From Bacteroidia bacterium (GTDB taxonomy: Bacteria; Bacteroidota; Bacteroidia; Flavobacteriales; Schleiferiaceae), in contig JAUHWL010000001.1 in assembly GCA_030424545.1 (NCBI GenBank), forward strand, positions 1-64,000: a DNA stretch of 64,000 nucleotides. Reading direction: 5' to 3'. The position numbers were made by a program, and so were the translations under genes. Under the pieces are notes generated by a model, which was not told the origin of the DNA, did no database searches, and saw only the letters and a list, made by a program, of their open reading frames with translations. This document shows, one piece after another, positions 62,965 through 64,000 of this stretch. How positions within the stretch are numbered: position 1 is the first letter of the stretch; the number at the start of each line of letters is the position of its first letter.

Positions 62965-64000
62965 TCAATTCCTCTTCCGATAGCCTCTTACCGCCAGTAT
63001 GAGCATGGTCACTGCAAAAAGAGAAATTTTCACAAACTCCCATTGCATTTGGGCAAAGGTGCTGCCCTTGAGTAATACACTACGCAGCACTTTTATCAAG
63101 TATGCCACCGGGTTTACATAGGTTAGTTTTTGTGCCCAATCTGGCATGTTTTCAATTGGCGTGAAGAGGCCGCTCATTAAAATGAAGATGACGGTAACAA
63201 ACCAAGCCAAAAACATGGCTTGTTGTTGCGTGTCTGCAAAACCGCTTATCCACAAACCCATGCCCAAAACCACCAACATGTAAATGGACACGTAGCTGAA
63301 AAGTAAAATCAAACTCCCATTTACGGGGATGTTGAATATGAGGTAGCCTATAGTTAAACCAAATGCCATTTCAAACATGGCTATGACCCAAAAAGGAAGC
63401 AGCTTACCGATAAGAAAATGCACCTTGCTAATTGGCGTTACATTGATTTGTTCTATGGTGCCAATTTCTTTTTCGCGAACCACATTCATGGCCGATAAAA
63501 ACAAGCCGATCATGGTGACGAGTAAAGCAAGTATGCCCGGTACCATGAGGTTTTTATAGGCCATCTCGGGATTGAACCAATAGCGTTTTTCTACTTGAAT
63601 GGGCATGGTTAGTTGTTCCGGCAAGCCATTCCATTCTTGGCGAATTTCACTGCTAAAACTGTTGATGATGCCACTGGCATAACTAAATGACAAGGTTGCT
63701 GCCTGGCCGTCAATACTATTCACATCAAGCATAATTTGTGCACTTTTCTCCTTGGCCAAATCATGTTCAAAGCGGGGAGGAATGCGAATGAAAAGCGTTG
63801 CTTGATTCTCATCAAGTGCGCTCATGCCATCGTTAAAATTGGCCATCGCCCCTTTAAACTTGAAAAATGGAGAAGCCGCAAACTGATTCATTAGCCGCTC
63901 TGATGTTTGACTTTTGTCTGCATCGTAGACCACGTATGTGATGTTCTTCAGCTCAAAGTCTGCCGCAAATGTTAATACCACAAGCTGCACAATGGGCAGC
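62965..64000 (-). CDS. ABC-2 type permease (YhhJ-like), C-terminal part, runs off window
   Basis: The frame stays open to the window edge, reading LPIVQLVVLTFAADF upstream of 63990, so the N-terminal helix is outside. The protein has a large extracytoplasmic domain followed by several membrane segments and the ABC-2 features MNVVREKEIGTIEQINVTPIS, GLFTPIENMPDWAQKLTYVNPVAY. It is a permease of the YhhJ/YbhR drug-export type, normally with an ATPase partner that would lie beyond the window. Substrate unknown. Confidence 0.9.
   Translation of the reverse strand, partial: LPIVQLVVLTFAADFELKNITYVVYDADKSQTSERLMNQFAASPFFKFKGAMANFNDGMSALDENQATLFIRIPPRFEHDLAKEKSAQIMLDVNSIDGQAATLSFSYASGIINSFSSEIRQEWNGLPEQLTMPIQVEKRYWFNPEMAYKNLMVPGILALLVTMIGLFLSAMNVVREKEIGTIEQINVTPISKVHFLIGKLLPFWVIAMFEMAFGLTIGYLIFNIPVNGSLILLFSYVSIYMLVVLGMGLWISGFADTQQQAMFLAWFVTVIFILMSGLFTPIENMPDWAQKLTYVNPVAYLIKVLRSVLLKGSTFAQMQWEFVKISLFAVTMLILAVRGYRKRN

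Overview
The window looks like chromosome of an aerobic member of the Bacteroidota, most likely Flavobacteriales-like. The evidence is low GC, several secreted proteins ending in type IX secretion (T9SS) sorting domains, promoters of the TAnnTTTG type, A-rich leaders instead of Shine-Dalgarno sites, lipoproteins with Bacteroidota-style lipoboxes, a kynurenine-type tryptophan degradation locus and a three-gene succinate dehydrogenase. Genus cannot be read from the sequence alone. No phage, complete insertion sequence, CRISPR array or rRNA was seen. There is one tRNA, tRNA-Ala(GGC).

Layout. 1-9.9 kb: stress and redox genes, mostly on the minus strand (two pirins, a catalase, a YceI protein, an AraC regulator, an MscS channel, a DsbA/FrnE-like lipoprotein with an NTF2-like partner, a divergent HxlR regulator, an SDR and an Old Yellow Enzyme homologue). 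10-18.7 kb: envelope proteins downstream of 3-hydroxyanthranilate dioxygenase, then an SDR, a YefM-YoeB toxin-antitoxin pair, 2-aminomuconate semialdehyde dehydrogenase and a JmjC-like cupin. 19-29 kb: the tRNA, a T9SS protein, and a plus-strand operon encoding aspartylglucosaminidase, GH20 hexosaminidase, CutC and GH2 beta-mannosidase. 29-36 kb: a NYN/PIN nuclease and a tripartite RND efflux operon. 36-46 kb: GH92 alpha-mannosidase, a membrane AraC regulator, T9SS proteins, a sugar MFS permease and formimidoylglutamase. 46-51 kb: small membrane and hypothetical genes and an Xaa-Pro aminopeptidase. 51-55.3 kb: sdhCAB. 55-64 kb: barrel lipoproteins, a PLP aminotransferase, T9SS and outer-membrane proteins, and the truncated end of an ABC-2 permease.

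How the genes fit together. The GH92, GH2, GH20 and aspartylglucosaminidase activities are those needed to take a high-mannose N-glycan down to asparagine, and a FucP/NagP-type permease could import a released sugar. There is no SusC/SusD pair, so this is not a canonical polysaccharide utilisation locus. HaaO and the aldehyde dehydrogenase are two steps of 3-hydroxyanthranilate breakdown. The decarboxylase and deaminase that normally join them are not in the window.

The most interesting pattern is insertion inside transcription units. A DUF559 endonuclease gene bracketed by two copies of a GC-rich palindromic repeat lies between cutC and the beta-mannosidase gene. A four-helix-bundle (S23/IVS-type) gene bracketed by AT-rich inverted repeats lies between sdhA and sdhB. 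A lipoprotein/YefM-YoeB island bounded by related GC-rich hairpins lies between two same-strand genes of the kynurenine region. Together these suggest small cassettes that move with palindromic repeats and settle in operon interiors without disrupting the flanking frames.
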